Source: Thermoleophilaceae bacterium (GTDB lineage Bacteria > Actinomycetota > Thermoleophilia > Solirubrobacterales > Thermoleophilaceae). From it: a stretch of DNA of 64,000 nucleotides. The stretch lies in the NCBI GenBank assembly GCA_030448005.1, contig JAUJNT010000001.1, positions 19,303-83,302 on the forward strand, given 5' to 3'. How positions within the stretch are numbered: position 1 is the stretch's first letter; each line of letters begins with the position of its first letter. A program made the position numbers and the translations under genes. Positions 25,731 to 34,145 of the stretch are shown here, in pieces. The notes beneath the pieces were generated by a model. It saw only the letters and a list, made by a program, of their open reading frames with translations. It was not told the origin of the DNA and did not search any database.

Positions 25731-26728
25731 GCGCGCCTCCACGCATCCTCTACGTGCACAGCCGAAAGGCGAGCTTCGTGGCCATCGACCGGGCTATCCT
25801 CGCCGAGCGGTGGGAGGTCGAGGACCTCTACCAGCCGGGACGGGTGCCCAACGTCTTCGAGATCGTCCCCGCCGTGTTGCGAGCGGACCTCGTGTTCGGC
25901 TGGTTCGCCTCGTGGCACACGTTCGTGCCGATCACGCTCGCGTGGCTGTTGCGAAAGCCGTCGGTGCAGATCGTAGGCGGCTTCGACACCGCCAACATGC
26001 CGGACATCGGATACGGCTACCAGCAGGGCGGCCTGCGCAGGTGGGCCTCCCGCTGGATCATGAAGCGCGCCGGGCGACTGGTCACGAACTCCCATTACTC
26101 GCGCAGCGAGATCGCCGCGAACACGCCGATCCCGCCGGAGCGGGTGACCGTGGTCCACCACGGTGTGCCCGATCCATTCGGCCCGCTCGACGAGCGGCGG
26201 GAACGCGAGCCGCTGGCCCTCACCGTTGGCCATCTGGTGAAGACCACGCTCATGCAGAAGGGCCACCGGCCGTTCGTCGAGGCCGCGCGACACCTGCCCG
26301 ACGTGCGGTTCGTGTTCGTGGGCAAGTGGCACGACGACGCGATCGAGGAGCTGCGGGCGCTCGCGCACGAGAACGTGGAGTTCACCGGCTGGCTCTCCGA
26401 CGAGGAGCTCGAGTCCCTCTACCGCCGCGCCGCGGTCTACGTGCAGGCCTCGCGCCACGAGGGCTTCGGACTGGCCGTCGCGGAGGCGATGCTCGCCGGC
26501 TGCGTCCCCGTGGTCATGGACGTCACCGCCATGCCAGAGGTGGTGGACGGGGCCGGCATCCTCATCTCCTCCCAGTCCCCGGAAGCCGTGGCCGCCGGCG
26601 TGCGCGAGGCGCTCGCCCTCGGACCGGAGGCGCCCGGCGCGGCGCGCGAGCGCATCCTCACCGAGTTCCCGCCCGAGATACGCCGCGAGGGCATCCAGCG
26701 CGTGGTCGAGGAGGCGCTGGGAGCGTAG
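25727..26728 (+). CDS. Glycosyltransferase, GT4-like
   Basis: Protein of 333 aa. N-terminal part reads ILYVHSRKASFVAIDRAIL and WFASWHTFVPITLAWLLRKP; the C-terminal nucleotide-sugar-binding part has FVFVGKWHDD, VEFTGWLSDEELESLYRRA and the EX7E motif in ASRHEGFGLAVAEAMLAG. It transfers a sugar to an unknown acceptor, probably in surface-glycan synthesis. Its start overlaps the asnB stop by ATGA, suggesting both work on one polymer. Confidence 0.88.
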   Translation: MSAPPRILYVHSRKASFVAIDRAILAERWEVEDLYQPGRVPNVFEIVPAVLRADLVFGWFASWHTFVPITLAWLLRKPSVQIVGGFDTANMPDIGYGYQQGGLRRWASRWIMKRAGRLVTNSHYSRSEIAANTPIPPERVTVVHHGVPDPFGPLDERREREPLALTVGHLVKTTLMQKGHRPFVEAARHLPDVRFVFVGKWHDDAIEELRALAHENVEFTGWLSDEELESLYRRAAVYVQASRHEGFGLAVAEAMLAGCVPVVMDVTAMPEVVDGAGILISSQSPEAVAAGVREALALGPEAPGAARERILTEFPPEIRREGIQRVVEEALGA

Positions 26729-26793
26729 ATATAGTCAGACGTCTATCGGTAGGGGCCTGACAGGCTTGATGCCACGCCCCGCCACAGCACCTC

Positions 26794-27462
26794 ATGCCAG
26801 AGCGACCCACCCAGTCCCGCGACGCCGTCGACTCCTCCGGGGGCCGGCTCTCCGCACGCCCCGGAGCACGCGAGCGTGGCCGCATGCGAAGGCGGCTGCG
26901 CCAGCAGCGACGCATGCGCGAGGCATTGTTGCTGGACCTCGGGGCCCTCGTGTTCGAGCTGCAGCGTCAGGGCAGGCGCGAGCCGGAGCTGCTGCAGGCC
27001 AAGGCGGCGGAGCTGAACGCGGTGGATCAGGAGGTGCGCGTGCTCGCTCACGCGCTCGAGGCGGGCCACACCGTGCTCGAGCTCGTCGCGACGGGCGTGG
27101 CCGGCAGCTGCGGGAACTGCGGCTCCCTGCTGTCGACCGACGCTCGCTACTGCTCCGCCTGCGGCGCCCCCGCCGTGCCGTCACTCGAGCGGGACGGTCG
27201 CGGCGGTGGACCGGCCCTCGCCCCGGGGCGCGCGGCCGAGGCGCCGGCCTTCCCGGAAACGGGGCGCGCCCCGGAGGCGCCGGCCTTCCCCGAAACGGGG
27301 CGTTCCGCCGAGGCGCCGGCTTTCCCCGAAGTGGGTCGTTCCGGCATCCACCCGCCCGCTCTCGATCGCCGCGGAAGGAAGGCGGCGGGATCTCGTGAGC
27401 CGGCGGCGGGCAGGCTCGAGCGCATGCGTGAGCTGATGCGCCGCCGGAACCCAGACGGCTAG
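26794..27462 (+). CDS. Zinc-ribbon protein with EAPAFPETGR repeats
   Basis: Protein of 222 aa. A helical, probably coiled-coil part (residues 30-100; LRQQRRMREALLLDLGALVF and LLQAKAAELNAVDQEV) precedes a zinc ribbon CGNCGSLLSTDARYCSACG. Three copies of a 12-residue unit follow, and the C-terminus is basic. Proteins with helix plus zinc ribbon occur throughout Thermoleophilia; function unknown. The next gene also encodes a zinc ribbon. Confidence 0.75.
   Translation: MPERPTQSRDAVDSSGGRLSARPGARERGRMRRRLRQQRRMREALLLDLGALVFELQRQGRREPELLQAKAAELNAVDQEVRVLAHALEAGHTVLELVATGVAGSCGNCGSLLSTDARYCSACGAPAVPSLERDGRGGGPALAPGRAAEAPAFPETGRAPEAPAFPETGRSAEAPAFPEVGRSGIHPPALDRRGRKAAGSREPAAGRLERMRELMRRRNPDG
27238..27345 (+). 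repeat. Three 36-base in-frame repeats
   Basis: Three consecutive 36-base units encode EAPAFPETGR plus two variable residues (AP, SA, SG). They lie in the low-complexity tail of the zinc-ribbon protein. Confidence 0.9.
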
Positions 27463-27473
27463 CCTCGAGCCCC

Positions 27474-27860
27474 GTGCCGGACTATTCGACAGGGTCGCTC
27501 CGCCGGAACGACACTTCATGCCCCACCTGCGGCGCGCGCGCCGAGGAGGGCCAGCTCGTGTGCCTGGAGTGCGGTTCCCGAGTGGCCCTCGGCTACAGGC
27601 GCCCTCCGAGCTGGCGTGTTCCGGCCGCGATCCTGGCCGGAGTGGTGGTGCTCGCGGTGGGAGGCACCGCGTTCGCCATCAAGCGGATCGGGGACGACGC
27701 CGAGCGCGAAGTGCGCCGCACGCCCGTCAAGGTCGGCGGGCCTTCCGGGGCAGGCGGTAAGCGGAAGGGGGATGGGTCCGCCGTGGACGCCAAGAAGAAG
27801 CGGTCCTCCGGGAACGACCGGTCCGCAAGGGAACCGGACGAGAAGCCCGCCTCCCCCTAG
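27474..27860 (+). CDS. Zinc-ribbon membrane protein, probably truncated
   Basis: Protein of 128 aa from GTG 27474. The N-terminal zinc ribbon is CPTCGARAEEGQLVCLECGS, then one membrane helix (VPAAILAGVVVLAVGGTAFA), then a Lys/Arg/Ser-rich segment. The TAG at 27860 is followed in the same frame by similar Lys/Glu/Pro-rich codons and a WPRDLK segment, and a neighbouring frame then gives GVSVVLHSGE, which looks like the start of the extracellular domain such proteins usually carry. I infer premature termination plus frameshift, so only the N-terminal part remains. Confidence 0.6.
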   Translation: MPDYSTGSLRRNDTSCPTCGARAEEGQLVCLECGSRVALGYRRPPSWRVPAAILAGVVVLAVGGTAFAIKRIGDDAEREVRRTPVKVGGPSGAGGKRKGDGSAVDAKKKRSSGNDRSAREPDEKPASP

Positions 27861-28378
27861 CTCGAGGCGAAGGAGAAGCCGGCCGCGGATCCGGCGCCCG
27901 CGACCGGTACCCAGATCGTCAAGCCCGGGGCCTTCTACGCCTGGCCGAGGGACCTGAAGGCGTCAGCGTGGTCCTGCACTCGGGAGAGCCAGTGCTGTCA
28001 CACCGGGGGGGCCGAAGACCGTCGGCACGGAGGTGTGGTCTTTCAGTACGCGAGGAGTCAACAAATCAGCCACACCCCCAATGGCGGCACCCAAGGGAGG
28101 CAGGAGAGGCACCGGTCGAGTTGCGCCGGGGTCGAGCACGGGCCTCGTGACGGCTCCCCGTGCCGAAGTCCCACCCGCCGGGCCAGCCCCTCGCCCCGCC
28201 TCGTCCGCTGCTACGCGGCGAGCCGGTTGACTACGCCTGCGCCCCTTCGTGCAGGCAGTTGTGCGTCGCCGGCGAATCCGGGCTGCGGCCGAGCGTCTTC
28301 GCGGCCGGCTCGGCACGGACTCCGATCACCGAGCTGAAAGCTCACCCCGTGCGTTCATTTTCCCGCGACCAGGCGAAG
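27861..28378. other. Gap with decayed 3' end of the zinc-ribbon gene
   Basis: The first ~120 bases continue the coding character of the preceding gene in two frames (LEAKEKPAADPAPATG; GVSVVLHSGE). After about 28010 I see no coherent protein on either strand. Several long frames exist but have only random high-GC composition. No RNA gene or clear terminator. Confidence 0.4.
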
Positions 28379-29443
28379 CTAGTCCCGCGCGCGCACGCCC
28401 GGCCAGTAGCGCGCCACCTGCTCGGCGGCCGCGGCCACGAGCGCTACCGGATCGACGGAAGGGACATCACCCCCCTCGGCCAGCCCCTCCATCGTGGCCG
28501 CCACCGATTCCGCCAAGGCGTTCACCTCGTAGCCGCCCTCGAGCACGGCCGCGACCGGGACGCCCAGCTCGTCTCCTAGCGATCGCACCCTGCGTCCCAT
28601 GTGGCCGAAGCTCTGCGTGTCGAGCATGCAGTCCGCGAGTGGGTCCCTGCGGTGCGCATCGAAACCAGCCGAGACGAGCACGAGGTCCGGAGCGAAGTCG
28701 CGGGCCGCCGGCTCCACGACGTGCTCGAGCAGCCCGAGCCACTCCGCCTCGCCGGACCCGGCCGGGACGGGCAGATTGATCGTGAACCCCTCCCCCACTC
28801 CCGAGCCCGCATCCGAGAGTGCGCCGGTGCCGGGGTAGAACGGCCACTGGTGGATGCTCACGAAGAGCACCTCGGGCGAGGAGCGGAAGATCGCGTTCGT
28901 GCCGTTTCCGTGGTGCACGTCCCAGTCGAGCACCAGCACCCGCTCCGCGCCGAGTGAGTCGAGCGCGTGGCGCGCCGCGATCGAGACGTTGGCGAACAGG
29001 CAGAAGCCCATGGCCCGCTTGCTGCCGGCGTGATGGCCGGGCGGCCGCAGGGCAGAGAACCCCGTCGGCGCGCGGCCGGACAGCAGCTCCTCGACGAGGC
29101 GGCACGGGCCGCCGGCGGCGTGCAGCGCGGCCTTGAAGGAACCGGGGCTCACGGGGGTGTCGAGGTCGAAGGGCCGGCCTCGCTCGGAGTGCTCGCGGAC
29201 CGCGGTCACGTGCTCGGAGGGATGGACCGCAAGCAGCTGACCCTCCTCGGCGGCGGGGGCCTCGCGCACCTCGTAGCCCAGCCAGTCTCGCCGTGCCAGC
29301 TCCGCCTCGATGGCGAGGATGCGTTCGGGGCGCTCGGGGTGGCCGCCCGTGTCGTGCCCGAGCGAGGAGGGATGCCTGAAGAGGAGCGGGGCCGTGATCG
29401 CGTTACGGTATCCGCCGATCCGTGCACCGCGCCGCCTCGACAC
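28379..29443 (-). CDS. Histone-deacetylase-like amidohydrolase
   Basis: Protein of about 354 aa of the arginase/deacetylase fold (AcuC/APAH/HDAH type). Zinc and catalytic residues are visible in ALRPPGHHAGSKRAMGFC (His pair), VLDWDVHHGNGTNAIF (Asp, His), SAGFDAHRRDPL (Asp) and LEGGYEVNAL (Tyr). It removes acyl groups from lysine, polyamine or a metabolite. The first conserved residues (ITAPLLFRHPSSLGHD) have no start codon close by; GTG 29443 is the nearest in frame and overlaps the divergent nadB start by 22 bases. Confidence 0.88.
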   Translation of the reverse strand: MSRRRGARIGGYRNAITAPLLFRHPSSLGHDTGGHPERPERILAIEAELARRDWLGYEVREAPAAEEGQLLAVHPSEHVTAVREHSERGRPFDLDTPVSPGSFKAALHAAGGPCRLVEELLSGRAPTGFSALRPPGHHAGSKRAMGFCLFANVSIAARHALDSLGAERVLVLDWDVHHGNGTNAIFRSSPEVLFVSIHQWPFYPGTGALSDAGSGVGEGFTINLPVPAGSGEAEWLGLLEHVVEPAARDFAPDLVLVSAGFDAHRRDPLADCMLDTQSFGHMGRRVRSLGDELGVPVAAVLEGGYEVNALAESVAATMEGLAEGGDVPSVDPVALVAAAAEQVARYWPGVRARD

Positions 29444-30897
29444 CGCTGCGGGCCGACGTGACCGTTGTGGGAGCAGGCGCCGCCGGGCTGTTCTGTGCCC
29501 TGGTCGCGGCGCGTGAGGGCGCGCGCGTGGCGCTCGTATCGAGCTCGCCGCTAGCGGCGTCTGCCAGCTACTGGGCACAGGGCGGGATCGCGGCCGCACT
29601 GGCGGTCGACGACACCCCCGGTCTGCACGCCGAGGACACCCTGGCGGCAGGCCGGGGCGCCGCGCGCCCGAGCGCGGTGCGCGTGCTCTGCGAGGAGTCG
29701 CCGGATCGTGTGCGCGAGCTCCAAAGGCTCGGTGTCCGGTTCGACGCCGACCGACACGGCGCGCTTGCCCTCGGGCTCGAGGGCGGCCACTCGGCACGCC
29801 GGGTCGTGCATGCGGGCGGGTCCGCTACGGGCCGGCGGATCACGCGCCAGCTCTCGGCGTCCGCGGCCACGCACGAGCGGATCGAGGTGCTCGAGCAGAG
29901 CACCGCAACCGCGTTGCGGATGGCCGATGGGCGCTGCATCGGAGTGACGGCCAAGCGCGGCGGAGGCGCACCGCCCCTGGCAATCGGCTCTCGCGGGACG
30001 GTCCTGGCCACCGGTGGGACCGCCGCCCTCTGGGCGCGGAGCACCAACCCGCCCGGGGCCACGGGCGTCGGGCTGGCCCTCGCGCACGCCGCCGGCGCCT
30101 ACCTCGCCGACCTCGAGTTCATGCAGTTCCATCCGACGGCGCTCGTGAGCAATGGCGCGCGCGACGGGTTCCTGATCACCGAGGCCGTCCGCGGCGAGGG
30201 CGCGACGCTCCTGGACGCGACGGGAGAGCGGTTCGTGGACGAGCTGGCCCCGCGCGACGAGGTGTCCCTGGCAATCGAGGCGGAGCTGCGCCGAAGCGGC
30301 GCGCGCTCGGTGCAACTCGACCTGCGCGCGGTGGACGTGGACCGCTTCCCGAACATCGCTGAGGCGCTGTCGGAGATGGGCATCGACCCGCGGAGGGAGA
30401 CCGTTCCCGTGGCCCCCGCCGCGCACTACACGATGGGCGGGGTGGCCACCGACCTGGACGGCCGTGCTTCTCGTCCCGGCCTCTTCGCGGTCGGGGAGTG
30501 CGCCTGCACGGGGCTCCACGGGGCCAACCGCCTGGCCTCGAACTCCCTGGCCGAGTGCTTCGTGCTCGGGCGTCGCGCCGCCGTCGCGGCGGCGGCCGAG
30601 CCACTTCCCGCCGCCGCCCCTCTCCCCGAAGATGCAGGGCTGCCCTCGCCGCCCTCCGCCGAGACCCGGGCGGCGCTCTGGCGCCACGGCGGGCTACGAC
30701 GCACCCCGGAGGGTCTAGCCGAGCTGGCGCGCGACCCGTTCCCGCTCGCGCGGCTGGTCGCGGCGGCATGTCTGTCCCGCGAGGAGAGCCGCGGCGCACA
30801 CCAGCGTGAGGATCACCCCGGCACGGACCCCGCGCTCGACGCGACCCACGCGTTGGTGGACTCGGAGGGCAAGGTCACGCTCGAGCGCTGGAGCTGA
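29422..30897 (+). CDS. nadB: L-aspartate oxidase
   Basis: Protein of 491 aa oxidising L-aspartate to iminoaspartate for NAD synthesis. The FAD site is VTVVGAGAAGLFCALVAARE, and the family motifs SYWAQGGIAAAL, EGGHSARRVVHAGGSATGR, HPTALVS, EAVRGEGATLLD and AAHYTMGGVATD follow. The C-terminal GLHGANRLASNSLAECFV is typical. The C-terminal helical domain is short. It starts at GTG 29422, divergent from the deacetylase-like gene. nadA and nadC are not in the window. Confidence 0.93.
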   Translation: MHRAASTPLRADVTVVGAGAAGLFCALVAAREGARVALVSSSPLAASASYWAQGGIAAALAVDDTPGLHAEDTLAAGRGAARPSAVRVLCEESPDRVRELQRLGVRFDADRHGALALGLEGGHSARRVVHAGGSATGRRITRQLSASAATHERIEVLEQSTATALRMADGRCIGVTAKRGGGAPPLAIGSRGTVLATGGTAALWARSTNPPGATGVGLALAHAAGAYLADLEFMQFHPTALVSNGARDGFLITEAVRGEGATLLDATGERFVDELAPRDEVSLAIEAELRRSGARSVQLDLRAVDVDRFPNIAEALSEMGIDPRRETVPVAPAAHYTMGGVATDLDGRASRPGLFAVGECACTGLHGANRLASNSLAECFVLGRRAAVAAAAEPLPAAAPLPEDAGLPSPPSAETRAALWRHGGLRRTPEGLAELARDPFPLARLVAAACLSREESRGAHQREDHPGTDPALDATHALVDSEGKVTLERWS

Positions 30898-31448
30898 GGG
30901 CGTCGGCGATCGGCTGTGGGCGCTCCGCGTGTCTCGTGCCGGCACCCCCCTCGCATCCTTGGGGCCTATCGCCCGCTCGATCGGCGCGTGAGTCGGTCGA
31001 TCCGCTCCGCGTCTCCGAGCACAGTGGCGCTTCAGGGCGATGCGCTGCAAGGTTCGACCCGGCGGACTGCACGTTGATCAGTACGCGCGATTTCGAGAGG
31101 ACGCTGGTTGAGCGCCCGGCCCTGCGCCGCCGCTTCTCGTGGCGGGACCGCCGCGCCGCGTCGTCGTTCGCCTGCACGACTGGACGCTCCCGACAGTCCG
31201 CTTCACACCGTCCGGTTCCTCGTGCTGACCGAGTCCGGCGGCGGTGAATCCGGCCGACGAGGAGAAGCCTGACCCGATCTGACTTCCGCTGCTCCGCTGA
31301 AGCAGCCGCGATAAACGACCGTGCGGAATGCGTGGCGGTAGCGGGTGCGGTCGAGGTCGCTCGCCGCGATCGCACCTGGTGGTCAGGCGGTGTAGTCGTT
31401 GCCGTGCAGCCTGGCCCCGGAGGGCGAGGCGGAGCGGCAAGACCACCA
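30898..31448. other. Gap of 551 bases without a recognisable gene
   Basis: Both strands have long high-GC open frames, but none shows a family pattern, hydrophobic segments or a start with ribosome-binding site. One minus-strand stretch near 31320-31410 (RTRYRHAFRTVVYRG and ARLHGNDYTA ending in TGA) may be the remnant of a gene. No RNA gene seen. Confidence 0.4.
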
Positions 31449-31937
31449 TCAGTGGTGGCCGTCGTCGGTGGTGAGGTACTTCTCCAGGAAGATCAGCTCG
31501 AACGGACCGCGGCGCTCGCGACCGGTCACGCTGTACCCGTGAGTGCAGTACAGCGCCCGGGCTGCGAGCTGGCCCGTGGTCGTGTCGAGATGAAGGTGCG
31601 TGTAGCCGAGCTCTCGGGCGCGCTGCTCGAGGTGCTCGAGGATCACGCGACCGAAGCCGCGGCCTTGGACGTGTGGCGCGACGCGCATGCGTCTGATCTC
31701 TGCGCGGTGGGAGCTCGTGTGTCGCAGGGCGCCCATCGCTACCAGCTGGCCTTCGAGCAGCCCGGCAACGAAGTCGCCACCCCACTCGAGGTAGACGTCC
31801 GCAACCGCGTGAAGGTCGTCATCCCAGGAGCCGGCGCCTCCGTGTGCTCCGGCGTCGTCTAGCGCCTGGTGGTGCAGCGCCCAGACGGCGTCGTGGTCGG
31901 CGTCTTGGTAGCGACGGATCCGCAGGTCGGCGGTCAC
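31449..31937 (-). CDS. GNAT-family N-acetyltransferase
   Basis: Protein of 162 aa from GTG 31937. The acetyl-CoA-binding motif is RVAPHVQGRGFGRVILEHLE (V/I-x-P-x-x-Q-G-x-G pattern), followed by LGYTHLHLDTTTGQLAARAL and YCTHGYSVTGRERRGPFELI, the last beta strands of the fold. It acetylates an unknown amine. It is separated by 9 bases from a second acetyltransferase gene upstream on the same strand. Confidence 0.88.
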   Translation of the reverse strand: MTADLRIRRYQDADHDAVWALHHQALDDAGAHGGAGSWDDDLHAVADVYLEWGGDFVAGLLEGQLVAMGALRHTSSHRAEIRRMRVAPHVQGRGFGRVILEHLEQRARELGYTHLHLDTTTGQLAARALYCTHGYSVTGRERRGPFELIFLEKYLTTDDGHH

Positions 31938-31946
31938 GAAAGTCAG

Positions 31947-32540
31947 CTAGCTGGTGAACGAGCAGTTAGCTACGCCTCTCCACGCTAGCGGGAGCCTGCA
32001 CGCGGGCTTTTCAGTTCGGCGAATCCAGCTGACCATGCCCTCTCGTTCAGGCTCGAGAGATGCGGGCACGAACCCTGGGGCGGCCGCGCAGCGCTGGCTG
32101 GCCACGTGGCGGCTCTGGATGCCGGCGATGAGCCACTCGACGCCTGCCAGCCCCTCTGATGCAGCCACGGCAAGCAGCGCCGCGCGCCCATAGCCCCGTC
32201 TCCAGCGCGCCGGGTCTTCGCAGAGCATCAGTCCCGCGCTTTGCCCTTGCCATGTCGGCGCCGGCCAGCTGGGTCGTCCGTCGGCGTCGAGGAATGGCGG
32301 CCGATCGTAGATCTCGGCAGCGAGAAATGCGACGGGGAATCCGGCTTTGTCTACTGCAATCCAGGCGCGGCGTTCGCGGACCCGCGCTCCGCGGTATTCG
32401 CTGCCCGGCATCGCGTCTAGGAACTCCAGTTCGCGGGCAGGCGGGTCGCGCGCGAACTCACGCTGGTCCGGGTGGGCAAACCAGGGCAATACCACGGGCA
32501 GATCGAACGCGGAGAAGACGCGCAGGACGACGGTCGACAT
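31947..32540 (-). CDS. GNAT-like acetyltransferase
   Basis: Protein of 197 aa from ATG 32540. The order FSAFDLPVVLPWFAHPDQRE, RRAWIAVDKAGFPVAFLAAE, SAGLMLCEDPARWRRGYGRA and GVEWLIAGIQSRHVASQRCA follows the GNAT fold. RRGYGRA corresponds to the acetyl-CoA loop, and the last segment to the strand/helix where a residue such as Asn or Ser packs near the thioester. Substrate unknown. It is probably co-transcribed with the neighbouring acetyltransferase. Confidence 0.75.
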   Translation of the reverse strand: MSTVVLRVFSAFDLPVVLPWFAHPDQREFARDPPARELEFLDAMPGSEYRGARVRERRAWIAVDKAGFPVAFLAAEIYDRPPFLDADGRPSWPAPTWQGQSAGLMLCEDPARWRRGYGRAALLAVAASEGLAGVEWLIAGIQSRHVASQRCAAAPGFVPASLEPEREGMVSWIRRTEKPACRLPLAWRGVANCSFTS

Positions 32541-32892
32541 CGAGGGTTGACCTCCAGGGTCGAGCATGCAGAACCCAGGCCGGCCGAAGCCGGCACCAGC
32601 GGAGGCGGCGCACGCGGCCAGGCGCCCGTCAGGCGACGGGCACGACGGGGGTGGCGGCGATTAGATCAACATCGACGCATGGAGGCAGCATACCTCCTCA
32701 AGGTCCGACTACCCAGCTCGTCGCGGAGCTCGCTCTCTTGAGAGGTCGGGCGACGCGAGGCTGCCAGGTGACGGTTCGGTGAAGAGGCCGACGCGCCTCG
32801 CCGCGTCGAGGACTGTCAGCCTGGCACAGCGACTGTGGGTCCAGCGGCTGAGGAGGTGGTCAAGAGCCCGTATCGGAACCGGCGGGCGCGTC
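32541..32892. other. Gap of about 350 bases, nothing recognised
   Basis: No coherent reading frame. One small inverted repeat (GGAGG-CAGCATA-CCTCC, 32682-32698) is present. The right end holds the promoter of the flavin reductase gene. Confidence 0.4.
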
Positions 32893-32898
32893 TAGGAT
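32893..32898 (+). promoter_or_regulatory. -10 box of the flavin reductase gene, leaderless
   Basis: TAGGAT, 7 bases, then the GTG start at 32906, with no Shine-Dalgarno sequence. It matches the window-wide TANNNT-N6/7-RTG pattern. Confidence 0.55.
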
Positions 32899-32905
32899 TC
32901 GGGCC

Positions 32906-33391
32906 GTGAGCACCCCGTCGCCGAGCAGGCTCTTCCATGAGGCGATGGCCTCGCTGGCCTCGGGCGTGGGCGTGGTCACCGCGCGGCGCGGGCCCGGTCG
33001 TGCCTGCGGGCTAGCCGCCACGTCGATCACCTCATACAGCGCCCATCCGCCCTCGCTGCTCGTCAGCATCGACCACAGCTCGCGCTGTCACCGCGCGCTG
33101 GCATCGTCCGAGCGCTTCGGCGTTCACATCCTGCGCGCCGACCAGGAGTCGCTGGCGCGCGTGTTCGCCGGCCGCGGCGAGGACAAGTTCGCGGGACTCG
33201 ACTGGCGTTGGGACGGCGACGTGCCGGAGCTGACGGGCACGCTTGCCTACCTGAGCTGCCGGCGCGCCGCCGGCTTTGACCTGTATGACCACACGATCAT
33301 GGTGGGGGAGCTCGACGGCGGTCACGTGGCCGGGGGCGAGCCCCTGCTCTACGCCCAGCGGCGGATGGACTGGCTGCTTGTGCCCGGCTGA
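32906..33391 (+). CDS. Flavin reductase-like FMN-binding protein
   Basis: Protein of 161 aa: FHEAMASLASGVGVVTARR at the N-terminus, CGLAATSITSYSAHPPSLLVS (FMN-binding loop of the flavin_reduct fold), GVHILRADQESLARVFAG, FDLYDHTIMVGELDGG and PLLYAQRRMDWLL. Such proteins reduce FMN with NAD(P)H for a partner monooxygenase, or act as flavin-linked reductases on their own. No monooxygenase is adjacent. The last codons and stop are tandemly repeated downstream. Confidence 0.88.
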   Translation: MSTPSPSRLFHEAMASLASGVGVVTARRGPGRACGLAATSITSYSAHPPSLLVSIDHSSRCHRALASSERFGVHILRADQESLARVFAGRGEDKFAGLDWRWDGDVPELTGTLAYLSCRRAAGFDLYDHTIMVGELDGGHVAGGEPLLYAQRRMDWLLVPG

Positions 33392-33436
33392 GGGTGCTTG
33401 TGCCCGGGCTGAGGGTGCTTGTGCCAGGGCTGACGG
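33375..33436. repeat. Three 20-21-base repeats spanning the flavin reductase stop
   Basis: TGCTTGTGCCCGGCTGAGGG (33375-33394) contains the stop TGA. Two more copies (33395-33415 and 33416-33436) follow with one or two changes, each again with TGA at the same place (33410, 33431). Confidence 0.95.
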
Positions 33437-33623
33437 CTCCCTGGCGTCCGAACTGCCTGCGATAAAGCCCCGGATCCAGCTCTGGGGGGCGACGGCGGAG
33501 CCGTCGAGCCCTTTAACCCGAAATTAACTTTGGATCCGTTTTCACTTCATGAGGCACTGATGCAATGCCATGAGGGGACAAGGAGCGTCTCGGAACGGCG
33601 CCCATAGGGACAGGAGGCCCGCC

Positions 33624-34055
33624 ATGTACCAGTTCAGCAGAGGCATCTACCGGGAGTTGGCATCCGAGGTCCAGCCGGGTCGTGCCGGGGGCGCCTGCGA
33701 GACGCGCCAGCGGCTGCTCCGTGACTGCGAGGCCGCCATGGAGCGACTCGCCACCGACCGCCACTACTTCGCCCGTCCGGTGCGCACGTTGTTCAACGAC
33801 ATCCGCTGCCTGTTTCCGATGAGCAGCCAGATGCATGTCCTGCGAGTGATAGAGCGCCACGTGTCGCTCGCGATCGAGTACGTGGACACCCAGGCACGCG
33901 AGGGAGTCACCTTCGATGGCAGCCCGCTCTGTTGCCACGCCACGACGCGGAAGGGCACCTCATGCCAGCGGGTGCCGCTGCCGGGCACGAAATACTGCCC
34001 GTCGCATAAGCACCTCGATGACGAGCTGCCCGAGCTGGAGGTCACGGCCGCGTAG
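33624..34055 (+). CDS. Conserved protein with C-terminal Cys/His cluster
   Basis: Protein of 143 aa from ATG 33624 with AGGAGG 8 bases upstream and an AT-rich promoter region (33510-33545). An alpha-helical first part (YQFSRGIYRELASEV; RQRLLRDCEAAMERLATD; RVIERHVSLAIEYVDTQ) precedes a probable zinc site: CCHATTRKGTSCQRVPLPGT then KYCPSHKH. The same CQR-x-PLPG-x-x-YCPSHKH pattern occurs in other actinobacterial small proteins. Function unknown; DNA or protein binding is inferred. Confidence 0.7.
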   Translation: MYQFSRGIYRELASEVQPGRAGGACETRQRLLRDCEAAMERLATDRHYFARPVRTLFNDIRCLFPMSSQMHVLRVIERHVSLAIEYVDTQAREGVTFDGSPLCCHATTRKGTSCQRVPLPGTKYCPSHKHLDDELPELEVTAA

Positions 34056-34104
34056 GCAAATCGTGTCCGGGAGCCGGGGCGGCTCCCGTGGCGCCGGGGA
34101 GATC

Positions 34105-34128
34105 GGAAGGCGGCCTCGGCCGCCTTCC
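34105..34128 (+). terminator. Strong hairpin after the Cys/His-cluster gene
   Basis: GGAAGGCGGCC (34105-34115), a two-base loop and GGCCGCCTTCC (34118-34128) form a perfect 11-pair stem without T-run. It probably insulates the next gene, hyuA, whose -10 box starts 6 bases later. Confidence 0.65.
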
Positions 34129-34133
34129 GCATG

Positions 34134-34139
34134 TAGCGT
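34134..34139 (+). promoter_or_regulatory. -10 box of hyuA, leaderless
   Basis: TAGCGT, 6 bases, then ATG at 34146; no ribosome-binding site. Confidence 0.55.
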
Positions 34140-34145
34140 GCCCCC

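Noticed and set aside
23619-25742. A 707-codon open frame antisense to asnB
   Set aside because: High-GC third-position bias leaves antisense frames open; it has no family motifs, while asnB on the other strand is complete.
27963-28316. Minus-strand 117-codon frame in the gap before the deacetylase-like gene
   Set aside because: Random Arg/Pro/Ala composition, no ribosome-binding site and no recognisable fold.
31040-31075. T-loop-like GGTTCGACCC suggesting a tRNA
   Set aside because: No matching acceptor stem, anticodon arm or D arm could be drawn around it.
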